The notes beneath the pieces are model-generated. The model was not told where the DNA came from. It searched no databases and saw only the letters and a program-made list of their open reading frames with translations. A program made the translations under genes and the position numbers. Below are positions 1-7,016 of a DNA stretch of 38,062 bases, piece by piece. Every line of letters begins with the position of its first letter. The first letter of the stretch is position 1. Location of the stretch: NCBI GenBank assembly GCA_002336845.1, contig DDEX01000074.1, positions 2,306 to 40,367 of the forward strand, given 5' to 3'. The stretch comes from Rhodobacteraceae bacterium UBA1943 (lineage in GTDB: Bacteria > Pseudomonadota > Alphaproteobacteria > Rhodobacterales > Rhodobacteraceae).

Positions 1-133
1 GCTCTCTCCCTGCGCTTCCAAATCGGCACTCTTGGTGGCAAAGTGCCGGGAAGCGGGGCGCTGCACAAGCCCCGGCAGAGGCACAAACCGCCCCCGGCAG
101 CACTATGTCGCGGGGCCGGAAGGAGCGGTTCGG

Positions 134-826
134 ATGAACTGGGCAAGATCGGCGGCCTTGGCGATGGCCGTTCTGGGCGCAACCGGCTTGATATGGGAGG
201 TGCGCCACGCCGCCGCCCAGGAGGCCGCGCAAGAGGCGGGCGCCACCGCAACAATCGTCATCCCGGCCAAGCCGAACCGGCCCTTGCCACGCCCTGCCAC
301 GCCCGCCGCGCAGGATGCAGCAACGGCGGTTCTGGACGACGCCCTTCCTGACGATGCCCCCGCCGCAAACGCGCCGGAAACCGCCCCCAACGACCCTGGC
401 CGCGGTCCGGTCACGAACCTGCCGCTGCCGCGCTATGTCAGCCTGAAGGGGAGTGTGGGTAATGCCCGGCGCGGGCCCGGTGTCACCCACCGCATCGACT
501 GGGTGTTCACCCACGCCGGAATGCCGCTGCGCGTCACAGCCGAGCATGAGAACTGGCGTCGGGTCGAGGATGCCGAGGGCATGGGAGGCTGGGTCCATTA
601 CATCCTGCTGTCGGGGGTGCGCACCGCCCTGGTGACGGCCGATCTGGCCGAGTTCCATTCCAGCCCCGACGCCAATTCGGATGTCGTCTTCAAGGCCGAG
701 GCCGGTGTGATCGGCCGCATTCTTGAATGTGAGCCCGACTGGTGCCGCCTGAGTGTCGAGGGGGACAAGGGCTGGCTGCCCAAGCAATCGCTTTGGGGCG
801 TCGATCCGGGCGAAATCATTGAATGA
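134..826 (+). CDS. Exported SH3-domain protein
   Basis: The predicted protein has 230 residues. It begins with a hydrophobic segment resembling a signal peptide or anchor (about residues 5-28, ending near AAAQ), then a low-complexity Ala/Pro-rich linker to about residue 95. The C-terminal half resembles two bacterial SH3-like modules (SH3_4/DUF1058 type): the stretch with VGNARRGPG, WRRVED and GGWVHY, then a second with DWCRLSVEG and KGWLPKQ. Such proteins usually act in the periplasm and may bind cell-wall peptides; no catalytic residues are visible. The ATG at 134 is chosen because AGGAG lies at 121-125, eight bases upstream, and because it gives a clean signal sequence; the frame stays open upstream to 32. 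The gene stands alone before the TetR operon. Exact ligand and role are unknown. Confidence 0.8.
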   Translation: MNWARSAALAMAVLGATGLIWEVRHAAAQEAAQEAGATATIVIPAKPNRPLPRPATPAAQDAATAVLDDALPDDAPAANAPETAPNDPGRGPVTNLPLPRYVSLKGSVGNARRGPGVTHRIDWVFTHAGMPLRVTAEHENWRRVEDAEGMGGWVHYILLSGVRTALVTADLAEFHSSPDANSDVVFKAEAGVIGRILECEPDWCRLSVEGDKGWLPKQSLWGVDPGEIIE

Positions 827-943
827 TATGTGGCTTTCTTGCCCGGTATTGAAATTGACCCTGGGCCAATTGCGTCAGAATATATCCCCGACTCGTCGCT
901 TTCCGGGTTGAATGTCTGTGTGCCAGGCACTTTATTACCGCTA

Positions 944-959
944 TTATACGATCGTATAA
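944..959. promoter_or_regulatory. 16-bp perfect palindrome, likely TetR operator
   Basis: The sequence TTATACGATCGTATAA is its own reverse complement over 16 bases. It ends only 13 bases before the ATG at 973 of the TetR gene. It overlaps TATTAT (942-947), a five-of-six match to a -10 box, so a bound dimer would block initiation. TetR proteins commonly bind palindromes of this size just upstream of their own genes; assignment to this particular regulator is inferred from position. Confidence 0.6.
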
Positions 960-972
960 CAATGGGGTGGCG

Positions 973-1614
973 ATGATGGGCGAGCGGCGCAGCTATCGGC
1001 GCGAGAGCGAGGAATCGCGCCGTGAGGCGCTGGTTCTGGCCGCGCTTGAATTGCTGGCCGAAGGCGGCCCGGCCGCCGCCACGGTTCGGTCGATTGCCGA
1101 TCGCGCCGGGGTCACGCCAGGGCTGATCCGCCACTATTTCGCCGGCAAGGATGACCTGACGCGCGCCGCCTATCGACACTTCATGGACGGGATGACCGCC
1201 ATAAGCGTCGCGGCGATGACCGCAGGGCCTGACGATGCGCGCGCGCGCCTTTCGCGTTTCATCGTCAGCTCGTTGCGTCCGCCGGTGATGGACGCGTTGC
1301 GACTGTCGCTGTGGAGCGCCTTCCTGCAACTGATCCGCGGCAATCCCGAGATGCGCGCCATCCATCGCCAGACCTATCACGGCTACCGTGATGTGCTGGA
1401 GGCGCTGATCGCGGCACTTGATCGCCCGGGGACGGATGCCACGCGTTGCCGCGCCGATGCCATTGCCTGCAACGGGGTGATCGACGGGCTGTGGATGGAA
1501 GGTGCGGCCTTGCCAGAAGATTTCAGCGGCGATCAGCTAGAGCAGATAGGCCTGCGGGCGGTGGGGGCCATTCTTGGCGTCGAACTGCCGATACCGGAAA
1601 GGAACCAGCCATGA
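973..1614 (+). CDS. TetR-family transcriptional regulator (BetI-like)
   Basis: This one-component regulator has 213 residues from the ATG at 973. The N-terminal TetR DNA-binding domain (about residues 10-60) contains ALELLAEGG, then the helix-turn-helix TVRSIADRAGVTPGLIRHYFAGKDDL. The C-terminal ligand domain resembles the BetI-like group (WSAFLQLIRGN, IDGLWMEGA). Possible starts are GTG 967, ATG 973 and ATG 976; GGGGTGG at 964-970 best fits 973 or 976. The stop overlaps the aminotransferase start (ATGA, 1611-1614), so the regulator is translated with the enzymes and probably controls its own operon through the palindrome at 944-959. The ligand is not evident; an arginine-derived ketoacid or a quaternary amine are guesses. 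Confidence 0.85.
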   Translation: MMGERRSYRRESEESRREALVLAALELLAEGGPAAATVRSIADRAGVTPGLIRHYFAGKDDLTRAAYRHFMDGMTAISVAAMTAGPDDARARLSRFIVSSLRPPVMDALRLSLWSAFLQLIRGNPEMRAIHRQTYHGYRDVLEALIAALDRPGTDATRCRADAIACNGVIDGLWMEGAALPEDFSGDQLEQIGLRAVGAILGVELPIPERNQP

Positions 1615-2795
1615 GATACGCCCCCGTAACCGACCGTCTGGCTGGGCTTGGCGGCGCCAAGTGGCAGGTTCACGCCCGCGCCCGGGAAATGAAACAGGCC
1701 GGCGAACAGGTGATCGAGCTGACCATCGGCGAACCGGACGTGCCCACCCCGTCCGAACTGATCGAAACGGCCACCCGGGCTATGGAGGATGGCCGCACCG
1801 GCTATTCCAATGGCCATGGCGAGGCGGGGCTGCTGCGCGCACTGGCCGCCCGCTACAGTGCACGGCGGGGCCGGGCCTTTGGGCCGGACAACATCATGAC
1901 GCTGCCGGGCACGCAGACCACGCTGTTCGCGGTCCTCAACGCCCTTGTAGCCGACGGGGACGAGGTGCTGCTGGGCGACCCGCTTTACGCCACCTACGAA
2001 GGGCTGATCGCCGCGACCGGGGCCACGCTGGTGCGGGTGCCGTTGCGGCCCGAGAACGGGTTTCGCATGACAGCTGCGGATGTGGCTGCCCGGATCACGC
2101 CGCGCAGCCGGGTGCTGTTTCTGAATACGCCGCACAACCCCACCGGCGCCGTCTTGCGGCGTGACGAGATTGCGGCGTTGGGCGAACTGGCCCGCGCCCA
2201 TGACCTGTGGATCCTCTCTGACGAGGTGTACGAGGAACTGGTGTTCGACAACGTGCCCTTCGCCTCGCCGCTGGATTTTCCCGAATTGGCCGAGCGCACG
2301 ATCGTGGCCTCTTCGATCTCGAAATCCCATGCCGCGCCGGGGTTCCGGTCGGGCTGGTGCGTCGGGCCGGCCGAATTCATCCAGCGCCTGCTCCCATTGT
2401 CGGAAACCATGCTGTTTGGCAGCCAGCCCTTCATCGCCGACATGACGGCGGTGGCCGTTGCCCAACCTTCCCAGGTGGCCGAGGGGATGCGCGCCCGCTT
2501 CGCCCACCGCGCCGGGCTGATCGCCGCGCGTCTTGATGGCGTGGCGGGCCTGCAGGTGCATCGGCCAGAGGCCGGGATGTTCGGGCTGATCGACGTGCGC
2601 GCGACGGGACTGAGTGGAACGGACTTTGCGCTGGCCCTGCTTGCGCAGGAAAAGGTTGCCGTGATGCCGGGTGATAGTTTCGGGCAATCACTGCAGGGCT
2701 GGCTGCGGGTCAGCCTGACCCAGCCGGACGATCTGATCGCGCTGGCCTGCGACCGCATCGCGGCCTTTGCCGCCCGTCAAGGAGCAAAAGCATGA
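1611..2795 (+). CDS. aruH: Fold-type I PLP aminotransferase, AruH-like
   Basis: A 394-residue class I/II aminotransferase. Visible motifs are PHNPTG (174-179), SDEVYEEL (203-210, with Asp204 and Tyr207 for the cofactor), the PLP lysine Lys238 in SSISKSH, and the carboxylate-binding arginine region PGFRSGW. Length and many sequence blocks (RPENGFRM, AHDLWILSDEVY, FGLIDVRATGLSG) resemble arginine:pyruvate transaminase AruH of Pseudomonas, as I recall that protein. That enzyme transfers the alpha-amino group of arginine to pyruvate, giving 2-ketoarginine. The start at 1611 overlaps the tetR stop by four bases and is preceded by AAAGGA at 1598-1603. Its own stop overlaps the decarboxylase start in the same way. 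Pairing with an AruI-like enzyme is the main support; another basic or aliphatic amino acid as substrate cannot be excluded. Confidence 0.7.
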   Translation: MRYAPVTDRLAGLGGAKWQVHARAREMKQAGEQVIELTIGEPDVPTPSELIETATRAMEDGRTGYSNGHGEAGLLRALAARYSARRGRAFGPDNIMTLPGTQTTLFAVLNALVADGDEVLLGDPLYATYEGLIAATGATLVRVPLRPENGFRMTAADVAARITPRSRVLFLNTPHNPTGAVLRRDEIAALGELARAHDLWILSDEVYEELVFDNVPFASPLDFPELAERTIVASSISKSHAAPGFRSGWCVGPAEFIQRLLPLSETMLFGSQPFIADMTAVAVAQPSQVAEGMRARFAHRAGLIAARLDGVAGLQVHRPEAGMFGLIDVRATGLSGTDFALALLAQEKVAVMPGDSFGQSLQGWLRVSLTQPDDLIALACDRIAAFAARQGAKA

Positions 2796-4369
2796 GAACT
2801 GTTGGCGAGCGTCTGGTCGAGGGGCTTCATGCCCGTGGCGTCGAGGTGATCTTTGGCATTCCCGGCGTGCATACGGTTCAGCTTTATCGCGGCCTGTCGG
2901 GCAGCCCGGTGCGCCATGTCACGGCGCGCCACGAACAGGGCTGCGCCTTCATGGCCGACGGTTATGCACGGGTGGCGGGCAAGCCGGGGGTGGCTTGTGT
3001 CATCACCGGACCGGGCATCACCAATGCCCTGACGGCGATGGCGCAGGCGCGCGAGGATTCGGTTCCGATTCTGGTGATTTCCGGCGTGAACCGCCGCGCT
3101 TCGCTGGGCAAGGGGCTGGGCCTGCTGCACGAACTGCCCGATCAGGCGGCGATGGTGCGGGCGCTTTGCCCGACGCGGCAGATTTCGACCCCCGAAGAGG
3201 TCGGCCCGGCGCTGGATTGGGCCTTTGCGCAGATGTTGGCAGGTCGCCCCGGCCCCGTGCATCTGGAGGTGCCGACCGATGTGATGCCCCTGGATTGCGC
3301 CGAACTGGCCGCGCCCGCCGTTGCGCCCGCATGGCCTGTGGCCAGCGCGGAGCAGATCGCACAGGCGGCCCTTCGCCTGAATGCGGCGGGCAGGGCGGTA
3401 ATCCTGACCGGCGGCGGAATGCGCGGGCAGGGCGCTGCGGTGCAGGCATTGGCCGAGGCGCTGGATGCCCCGGTGATCCAGACCACCAACGCCCGTGGCC
3501 AGATGCACGGCCATGCCCTGACCGTCCCCGCCTCGCCCAGCCTCGAGGCGGTACGCGCCCTGATGGCGGGGGCAGATCAGTTGATCGCGCTGGGCACCGA
3601 GTTTGGCCAGACCGATTATGACATGAACCTTGCGGGCAGCTTTCCCGACATTTCCGGCATGATCCGCGTCGATGTCTGCGCCGATCAGTTGGCGCGCCAT
3701 CCGGCGGCGCTGGCGGTGCAGGCCGGCGGGGCCGAATTCGTCACGGCGCTATTGCCGCATCTGACGCCGAAATCGGGCGACGGGGCTGCGCGGGCCAAGG
3801 CAGCGCGAGAGGCAGCGCGAGCCGAACTGGGCCTGCTGGATGCCAAGATGCCGCCGCGACTGGCGATGGTCGAAAGAATTCGCGCGGCGATACCTGGCGC
3901 GCTGATCGTGGGGGATTCGACCCAGCCGGTCTATGCCGGGAACCTTTATTACGACCACGACCGGCCCAACGGCTGGTTCAATGCCGCAACCGGCTATGGC
4001 GCGCTGGGCTATGGCCCCGGCGCGGCGGTGGGGGCGGCGGTGGCGGCCCCCGGCGTGCCGGTGGTCTGCCTGATCGGCGACGGCGGGTTGCAATTCAGCC
4101 CCGGCGAATTGCGCACGGCGGTTGATGAGCGCCTGCCCATCACCTTCCTGGTCTGGAACAACGCCGCCTTCCGCGAGATCGCCGACGCCATGCGCGCCGC
4201 CAATACCGAGGTGATCGGCTGCTCGCCCAGCCCGCTGAACCTTGAACCCTTCGCCGCCGCTTGCGACCTGCCGTTCCTTTCGGTGCCGCAAGAGCCTGAA
4301 ATGCTGGACTGGGCCCTGCGCCAGCCCTGCGAGGGGCCAAGGCTGATCGAGGTGCGGGTCAGCGATTAA
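2792..4369 (+). CDS. aruI: ThDP-dependent 2-ketoacid decarboxylase, AruI-like (5-guanidino-2-oxopentanoate decarboxylase)
   Basis: This 525-residue protein has the three-domain layout of the acetolactate synthase/pyruvate decarboxylase family. The N-terminal PYR domain carries FGIPGVHTVQLY and the cofactor-activating glutamate Glu48 in RHEQG. The central TPP_enzyme_M domain spans roughly 190-330. The C-terminal PP domain has the ThDP/Mg motif starting at GDGG (429-432) and ending near VWNN. The expected reaction is decarboxylation of 2-ketoarginine to 4-guanidinobutyraldehyde. The gene begins within the stop of the aminotransferase (ATGA, 2792-2795), so the two are translationally coupled. 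A dehydrogenase for the aldehyde and a guanidinobutyrase are not in the window. Generic annotation would call it a thiamine pyrophosphate-binding or acetolactate synthase-like protein; specificity is inferred from the pairing. Confidence 0.72.
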   Translation: MRTVGERLVEGLHARGVEVIFGIPGVHTVQLYRGLSGSPVRHVTARHEQGCAFMADGYARVAGKPGVACVITGPGITNALTAMAQAREDSVPILVISGVNRRASLGKGLGLLHELPDQAAMVRALCPTRQISTPEEVGPALDWAFAQMLAGRPGPVHLEVPTDVMPLDCAELAAPAVAPAWPVASAEQIAQAALRLNAAGRAVILTGGGMRGQGAAVQALAEALDAPVIQTTNARGQMHGHALTVPASPSLEAVRALMAGADQLIALGTEFGQTDYDMNLAGSFPDISGMIRVDVCADQLARHPAALAVQAGGAEFVTALLPHLTPKSGDGAARAKAAREAARAELGLLDAKMPPRLAMVERIRAAIPGALIVGDSTQPVYAGNLYYDHDRPNGWFNAATGYGALGYGPGAAVGAAVAAPGVPVVCLIGDGGLQFSPGELRTAVDERLPITFLVWNNAAFREIADAMRAANTEVIGCSPSPLNLEPFAAACDLPFLSVPQEPEMLDWALRQPCEGPRLIEVRVSD

Positions 4370-4458
4370 GCCGACTTTATCGCACGGGCTCCCCAACTGG
4401 ATTGCCGCAACGGAATGTCGGGGTTAGGTTGCGGGAAGGCAGTCTGAAAGGCAGCTGA

Positions 4459-5166
4459 ATGGCCCCCGACGGCAAGTATGAGCCGATTCGTTTTCAAATC
4501 TGGGTGCTGACGCTTGTTTGGGTCATGCCTGCCATCTGGGGCTTTGTGCGTTTCCTTCCGCCATTCCCGCTGTCTGATCCTGCGACGGCAACCCATTGGA
4601 TACCCAAGCTGGCCAGCGATGCTTCCTGTCTGCCCGCCTATATCGGGCAGGCGGCGACTGACCGATATGTTGTGCAATATGCCAATACGGTGTTCTGGCT
4701 TGGCCTGCTGGGGTTTGGGCTGGGGGCGAGCGTTTTTGTTGCCCTGGGGCAGGCTGCATTGCTGAAAAGGTCGGCAATTGTGGACCCAGCCCAAACTGCG
4801 CTTGCGGCGACAGCCGGTAATTCCAGCCTGCCGACGGACAAATGGAGTGTTCTGCGCGACCGGATCCTGAGGGCAGGCAAATTGATCTTCAGGGCAGGCA
4901 GACTGGCATGGGTTTGTTCTGTGCTGATTGGGTTGGCTTTGGTATTGCCATGGTGGTGGGGCTTTCTTGACAACGCTTGCGGGCGGCTTAAGGACGGCTA
5001 TCCGATCTACCGCGTGTTCGATGGGCTCCTTCCCGCTACGATGTCCGGCTTTCTCTTTTTTAGTATCGGGATCGTTGTTGCCATCGTGTTTGGCTTGGTG
5101 ACCGGAGGATTCACACTCTACGAGGTTGGCAAGGATTCTTCTCCACCCGCAGGCCCAAATGGTTGA
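4459..5166 (+). CDS. Unrecognised integral membrane protein (about 4 TM)
   Basis: The 235-residue product matches no family I recognise. Four hydrophobic segments are visible: about residues 13-32 (IWVLTLVWVMPAIWGFV), 78-98 (FWLGLLGFGLGASVFVALGQ), 150-170 (VCSVLIGLALVLPWWWGFL) and 195-218 (ATMSGFLFFSIGIVVAIVFGLV). A soluble loop lies between the second and third, and the tail is short and polar. AAAGG at 4447-4451 is spaced seven bases from the ATG. Its base composition is visibly less GC-rich than the flanking operons and its codon use is less biased, which could mean recent acquisition. It sits alone between aruI and the amino-acid ABC genes, about 90 bases from each. Confidence 0.55.
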   Translation: MAPDGKYEPIRFQIWVLTLVWVMPAIWGFVRFLPPFPLSDPATATHWIPKLASDASCLPAYIGQAATDRYVVQYANTVFWLGLLGFGLGASVFVALGQAALLKRSAIVDPAQTALAATAGNSSLPTDKWSVLRDRILRAGKLIFRAGRLAWVCSVLIGLALVLPWWWGFLDNACGRLKDGYPIYRVFDGLLPATMSGFLFFSIGIVVAIVFGLVTGGFTLYEVGKDSSPPAGPNG

Positions 5167-5195
5167 CGCTCCCTGCCTGCGCCTATCGGCGCGTC

Positions 5196-5225
5196 TTGCG
5201 CTTCGCGCTGATCCCCTGCCATAGT
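5196..5225 (+). promoter_or_regulatory. Possible sigma70 promoter of the amino-acid ABC genes
   Basis: TTGCGC (5196-5201) and CATAGT (5220-5225) are separated by 18 bases and lie about 30 bases before the binding-protein ATG. Each is a partial match to the -35 and -10 consensus. It is a visual match only. Confidence 0.35.
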
Positions 5226-5256
5226 CCCGCATCGCTCTGTGACAGGGAGTTCACCG

Positions 5257-6039
5257 ATGAAACTTGCCGCCCTTTTTGGCCTGACGCTGGCTGTGGCCAG
5301 CCCCGCCTTCGCCGCCGACCTGCCCGACCTGAAGGGGCGCGAGGTGGTGATTGTCACCGAAAACGCCTATCCGCCGCTGCAATTCACCGGCAGCGACGGC
5401 AAGGCGATTGGCTGGGAATATGATGCCGTGGCCGAGATCGCAAAGCGGCTGAACATCACCGTGAAGTATGAAAACACCTCGTGGGACGCGATGATCCCGG
5501 CGGTTGCCGAAGGCCAGTATGACATGGGCATGACCGGCATCACCATTACGGATGAGCGTAAGGAAAAGGTCGATTTCTCGGCCCCCTACATGCGGTCGGA
5601 AAGCGTGATGCTGGCGCGCGGCGACGAGGCGCGTTTTACCGATGCCAAGACCTTTGGCGCTAATGCCGACCTGCTGATCGGCGCGCAGGCCGGGACGACG
5701 CCGTTTTACACCGCCGTTTACAACGTGCTGGACGGCAATGAGCAGAACCCGCGCATCAAGCTGTTTGAAACCTTTGGCGCCAGCGTTCAGGCCCTGAAGG
5801 CGGGCGATGTTGACACGGTGCTGACCGATGCCACCGCGGGGCAGGGCTATGTTGCCACCTCGAACGGCGGGTTGAAGATCGTGGGAGAACCGCTGGGCGC
5901 CGAGGATTTCGGCTTTATCTTCCCCAAGGGATCGGACCTTGTTGCCCCGATCAATGCCGCCATCGAAAGCCTGAAGGCCGATGGCACGCTGGAGGGCCTG
6001 AACAAGAAATGGTTCCTTGATTACAAGATGGGCGAATAA
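5257..6039 (+). CDS. Polar amino-acid ABC transporter, periplasmic binding protein
   Basis: This 260-residue family 3 solute-binding protein captures a polar amino acid in the periplasm and delivers it to an ABC permease. A Sec signal peptide is clear (MKLAALFGLTLAVASPAFA, cleavage before ADLPDL). Family blocks include VIVTENAYPPLQFTGSDGKAIG (ligand lobe 1), YDMGMTGITITDERKEKVDFSAPYM, and the second-lobe segment around VLTDATAGQGY. The ATG at 5257 is chosen because AGGGAG at 5244-5249 is well spaced and the signal peptide begins there; an upstream in-frame ATG at 5239 lacks both. The permease follows after 57 bases containing a hairpin. Closeness to the aruHI operon makes arginine or another basic amino acid a reasonable guess, but specificity cannot be read from the sequence. 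Confidence 0.88.
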   Translation: MKLAALFGLTLAVASPAFAADLPDLKGREVVIVTENAYPPLQFTGSDGKAIGWEYDAVAEIAKRLNITVKYENTSWDAMIPAVAEGQYDMGMTGITITDERKEKVDFSAPYMRSESVMLARGDEARFTDAKTFGANADLLIGAQAGTTPFYTAVYNVLDGNEQNPRIKLFETFGASVQALKAGDVDTVLTDATAGQGYVATSNGGLKIVGEPLGAEDFGFIFPKGSDLVAPINAAIESLKADGTLEGLNKKWFLDYKMGE

Positions 6040-6048
6040 GCCTTTGCA

Positions 6049-6086
6049 ACCCCCGGCCCTGCGTTTTCGCTGTGCTTGCCGGGGGT
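6049..6086 (+). promoter_or_regulatory. Hairpin covering the permease ribosome-binding region
   Basis: ACCCCCGGC (6049-6057) pairs perfectly with GCCGGGGGT (6078-6086) across a 20-base loop. The right arm contains most of the G-rich sequence (6081-6088) that would serve as Shine-Dalgarno for the permease ATG at 6097. In ABC operons, stem-loops after the binding-protein gene often stabilise its mRNA and lower permease translation; that role is inferred here. Confidence 0.55.
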
Positions 6087-6096
6087 GGTCTTGCCG

Positions 6097-6903
6097 ATGA
6101 TACCCCAACCCAAGCCCGACAGCGATTTTCCGTGGTGGCTGGTGATCCTTGCGGTCATCGGGGCGGTGCTGTTTTACGAAGTGCTGGCAAGCGAGGTTTA
6201 TGCAGCCGCGCTTGGCACGCTGGCCAAGGGTATTGGCGTGACCGTGGGTGTGGCGCTGGTGGCCTATCTGGGCGCCTGCCTGATCGGGCTGGGGCTGGCG
6301 GTGATGGGGCTGTCGCGCCACAAGGTGCTTCGGCAGTCGGCGCGGCTTTATATCGAGGTGATGCGCGGCGTGCCCATTCTGGTCTTGCTGCTCTATGTCG
6401 CCTTTGTGCTTTCACCGGGGCTGGTCTGGCTGGTGAACAAGGTGCTGTCGCCCTTGGGCTTTGGCGAATGGCGGGCCCGGGATTTTCCACTGATCGCGCG
6501 GGCGGTGATTGCGCTGATGCTGGCCTATTCGTCCTTTCTGGCCGAGATTTTCCGCGCCGGTCTGCAAGCGGTGGACAAGGGCCAGATCGAGGCGGCGCAA
6601 GCCCTTGGCCTGAACGGCTGGCAGCGGTTCCGCCACATCGTCTTTCCGCAGGCCTTCCGCATGATCCTGCCACCCTTGGGCAATGATTTCGTGGCGATGG
6701 TCAAGGATTCCTCGCTGGTATCGGTCTTGGGCGTGGCCGACATCACGCAGCTTGCCAAGGTGACGGCGGCGGGAAATTTCCGCTATTTCGAAACCTATAA
6801 TGTTGCCGCCCTGCTGTATCTGACCATGACGATCGGCCTGTCGCTGGCCCTGCGGCGGCTGGAAGAGCGGCTGCGCGCCCGCACGGCCCGAACCGGCCCC
6901 TGA
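6097..6903 (+). CDS. Polar amino-acid ABC transporter permease (HisM/GlnP type)
   Basis: A 268-residue inner-membrane subunit of a His/Glu/Gln/Arg-type importer. Hydrophobic segments are visible near residues 14-30 (WWLVILAVIGAVLFYEVL), 45-70, 90-110 and 140-160, plus a C-terminal one near 235-250. The cytoplasmic EAA coupling motif is present as QIEAAQALGLNGWQRFRHIVFPQAF followed by RMILPPLGN. The reading frame is open further upstream with TTG 6076 and GTG 6085, but ATG 6097 with GGGGGTGG upstream is the most likely start. Only one permease is encoded and no ATPase gene follows, so it would have to homodimerise and borrow an ATPase encoded elsewhere. No terminator is evident before the next gene. 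Confidence 0.87.
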   Translation: MIPQPKPDSDFPWWLVILAVIGAVLFYEVLASEVYAAALGTLAKGIGVTVGVALVAYLGACLIGLGLAVMGLSRHKVLRQSARLYIEVMRGVPILVLLLYVAFVLSPGLVWLVNKVLSPLGFGEWRARDFPLIARAVIALMLAYSSFLAEIFRAGLQAVDKGQIEAAQALGLNGWQRFRHIVFPQAFRMILPPLGNDFVAMVKDSSLVSVLGVADITQLAKVTAAGNFRYFETYNVAALLYLTMTIGLSLALRRLEERLRARTARTGP

Positions 6904-6916
6904 CAGTTTCACCGAA

Positions 6917-6945
6917 CCGTCATAGGCCTGCGGGCGGACTGTTAC
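6917..6945 (+). promoter_or_regulatory. Weak Pho-box-like repeat
   Basis: CCGTCAT (6917-6923) and CTGTTAC (6939-6945) resemble the PhoB half-site CTGTCAT and start exactly 22 bases apart, that is two 11-base helical repeats. The unit between them is poor. They lie about 75 bases before a PhoX-like gene, which is why the match is worth noting; it is far from a full Pho box. Confidence 0.22.
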
Positions 6946-7016
6946 ACCATGGGCGCAGACCGAAGCGGGGCGGAGGCGCCCCGACGCTACGGCGGCAGTC
7001 TATGACAGGGGCACCC

